DNA of 64,000 nt from Ipomoea triloba (taxonomy: Eukaryota; Streptophyta; Magnoliopsida; Solanales; Convolvulaceae): contig NC_044930.1 of assembly GCF_003576645.1 (NCBI RefSeq), positions 18,800,182 through 18,864,181 on the forward strand, written 5' to 3'. The translations under genes and the position numbers were made by a program. Position 1 is the first letter of the stretch; every line of letters starts with the position of its first letter. Shown here piece after piece: positions 62,985 through 64,000 of the stretch. A model generated the notes under the pieces. The model was not told the DNA's origin and searched no databases. It worked only from the letters and a program-made list of their open reading frames with translations.

Positions 62985-63715
62985 GCCTGTTTACTAACAG
63001 GAAATTTTCTCCAGTTTTCTGGAAATTTAGAAAATTGGAGAACAGAAAACAGAAAACATGTTTACTAGCACACAGTTTTTCATTTTGAAAACAGGAAACA
63101 ATTTCTCAATTTTCTAGAAAACTGAAACAGTATTAAAAACTGTTTTCTAAATGGAAAACAGAATCATCTATCATCTATTAGACTATATGTCACTATAACC
63201 ACATTCTCACCATTATCTACTTACATATTTATTCATTACTATGATTACATTCATTATCATCTTCTTTTACGTATCATTATCATCTTCTATCTTTTATACT
63301 TGCATCACTTATTTAAACATAACTTATTTGCTTATGGTTAAAATCATACATCATTCACATTATCAAAATTAAAAATTGAAATCTATACCACGTTTTATAT
63401 TTTGATTCAACTCAATTGATTATTGATTTGGATATTTTTTATTATGTTACATCGAATACAAGTTTGGTCTAGATATAAGATATCAAAATTTCACATATAT
63501 TATTATATTATAATTCAAAATAAAAATTATATGTTATATACATGTCATTCAAATGAATATATCTAAAAATATTTTAAATATTAGCTCAAAAATATTAATA
63601 TTATCTAAACTAAATTTTATGTGAACTTAATAGACTATTGGTTATGTCACTCGAAATTAAACTTATGTTAATTTTATAACGTTAATCTAAAAAAAATTGA
63701 AAAAACAAGTGTAAG
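62985..63715. other. AT-rich region, possible hAT-type end, no gene
   Basis: It starts with ggggcctgtttactaacagg, a sequence common at ends of hAT-like MITEs. Repeated ttttctagaaaact-type self-complementary phrases follow to about 63160. I found no matching second end. The rest is AT-rich with no frame. Confidence 0.35.
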
Positions 63716-64000
63716 TGATAAGTGCCAAAAACAGTCAAAATTCGGGTCATGTTTAGATGATATTTTACTATCTCAGCACCCAATTATGATCACTTTCATG
63801 GATAAAACCTCTAATTAGCATCTATTTGACAAATCCAGCTCAAGAAAAATACTTTGAGTCATTTCCGAAGGATACAACAAAGTTTTGTGCCAAAAGAAGC
63901 AACAAACAAAGAATCCATCAAGCAGGAGGCTGCCACGCGCCATCACACGCGTGTGAGCAGGCGTAGAATTAATCCAGAAAGCTTCCACGCAAGGCCACAC
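63716..64000 (+). mobile_element. LTR of the 22-24.6 kb family, cut by the window end
   Basis: It starts TGATAAGTGCCAAAAACAG and later contains ccacgcgccatcacacgcgtgtg and aattaatccagaaagc. These align with gtggaggggcgtgg / cattccagtaac in 22835-24123. It is more diverged than the two nested copies are from each other. Confidence 0.7.

Larger units (their letters stand above)
56151..62985 (-). mobile_element. Autonomous-type Helitron, decayed, 5' end not found
   Basis: The Rep/helicase gene reads on the minus strand. Downstream of its stop, the minus strand shows gcatcgcatgggtgcaac followed by CACTAG and a host T. This is the usual plant Helitron 3' end: a short hairpin then CTAG, inserted at A/T. 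It places the 3' terminus at 56151. On the other side the coding region runs into unrelated AT-rich sequence at about 62985 and no TC 5' end is visible. Confidence 0.75.

Overview
The window is nuclear DNA from a flowering plant, most likely a eudicot. The evidence is intron-rich genes with GT-AG junctions, plant-type versions of PDS5, ALKBH2, WEB and SEC14 proteins, and a dense set of plant transposon families. I cannot name the species. There is one assembly gap (19124-19504).

Layout. 1-12757 (+): most of a PDS5A/B-type cohesin cofactor gene, 32 exons visible, 5' end outside the window. 14358-16376 (-): a complete four-exon ALKBH2-like DNA repair dioxygenase gene, convergent with PDS5. 16.8-29.1 kb: remains of a Ty3/gypsy-type element (tandem array, an antisense gag-like gene with its own promoter, polypurine tract and 3' LTR). 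Its tandem array is split by two independent insertions, each of which has been invaded again. 29.1-32.4 kb: intergenic debris, a compound microsatellite and a CACTA-type MITE. 32431-34977 (+): a two-exon WEB-family (DUF827) coiled-coil gene. 36050-40643 (-): an 11-exon SEC14/CRAL-TRIO lipid-transfer gene carrying TRIM and SINE insertions. 42332-56109: one complete 13,778-bp Mutator-like element (MULE) with ~0.65-0.7 kb terminal inverted repeats and a perfect 9-bp target duplication. 56151-62.98 kb (-): a decayed Helitron Rep/helicase element interrupted by a 2.5-kb solo LTR. 63716-64000: the start of a further LTR related to those at 22-24.6 kb.

The most unusual object is the MULE. Besides a MURA-type transposase (one in-frame stop) and a plant-mobile-domain (PMD) gene (two stops and a frameshift), it contains three kinds of structure I cannot explain. 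First, more than 20 copies of a 21-nt near-palindrome with a variable centre (AACGCATTT, 3 nt, AAATGCGTT) lie in both TIRs and near predicted promoters; whole units have been gained or lost between the two TIRs. Second, three clusters of long, nearly perfect hairpins of unrelated sequence lie between genes. Third, five copies of a 20-nt sequence (GGATTACAATTAAAACTCGC and variants), all on the + strand, mostly lie 120-270 bp downstream of a TATAAAT box in tiny transcription-unit-like modules. Together these suggest an element carrying a family of mini-genes and a self-propagating hairpin repeat.

The four host genes (PDS5, ALKBH2, WEB, SEC14) look intact in their visible coding parts and are functionally unrelated: cohesion, alkylation repair, chloroplast-movement-type coiled coil and phosphoinositide transfer. 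A TRIM-like family with LTRs of about 140-200 bp has inserted in introns of three of them and just downstream of the fourth.
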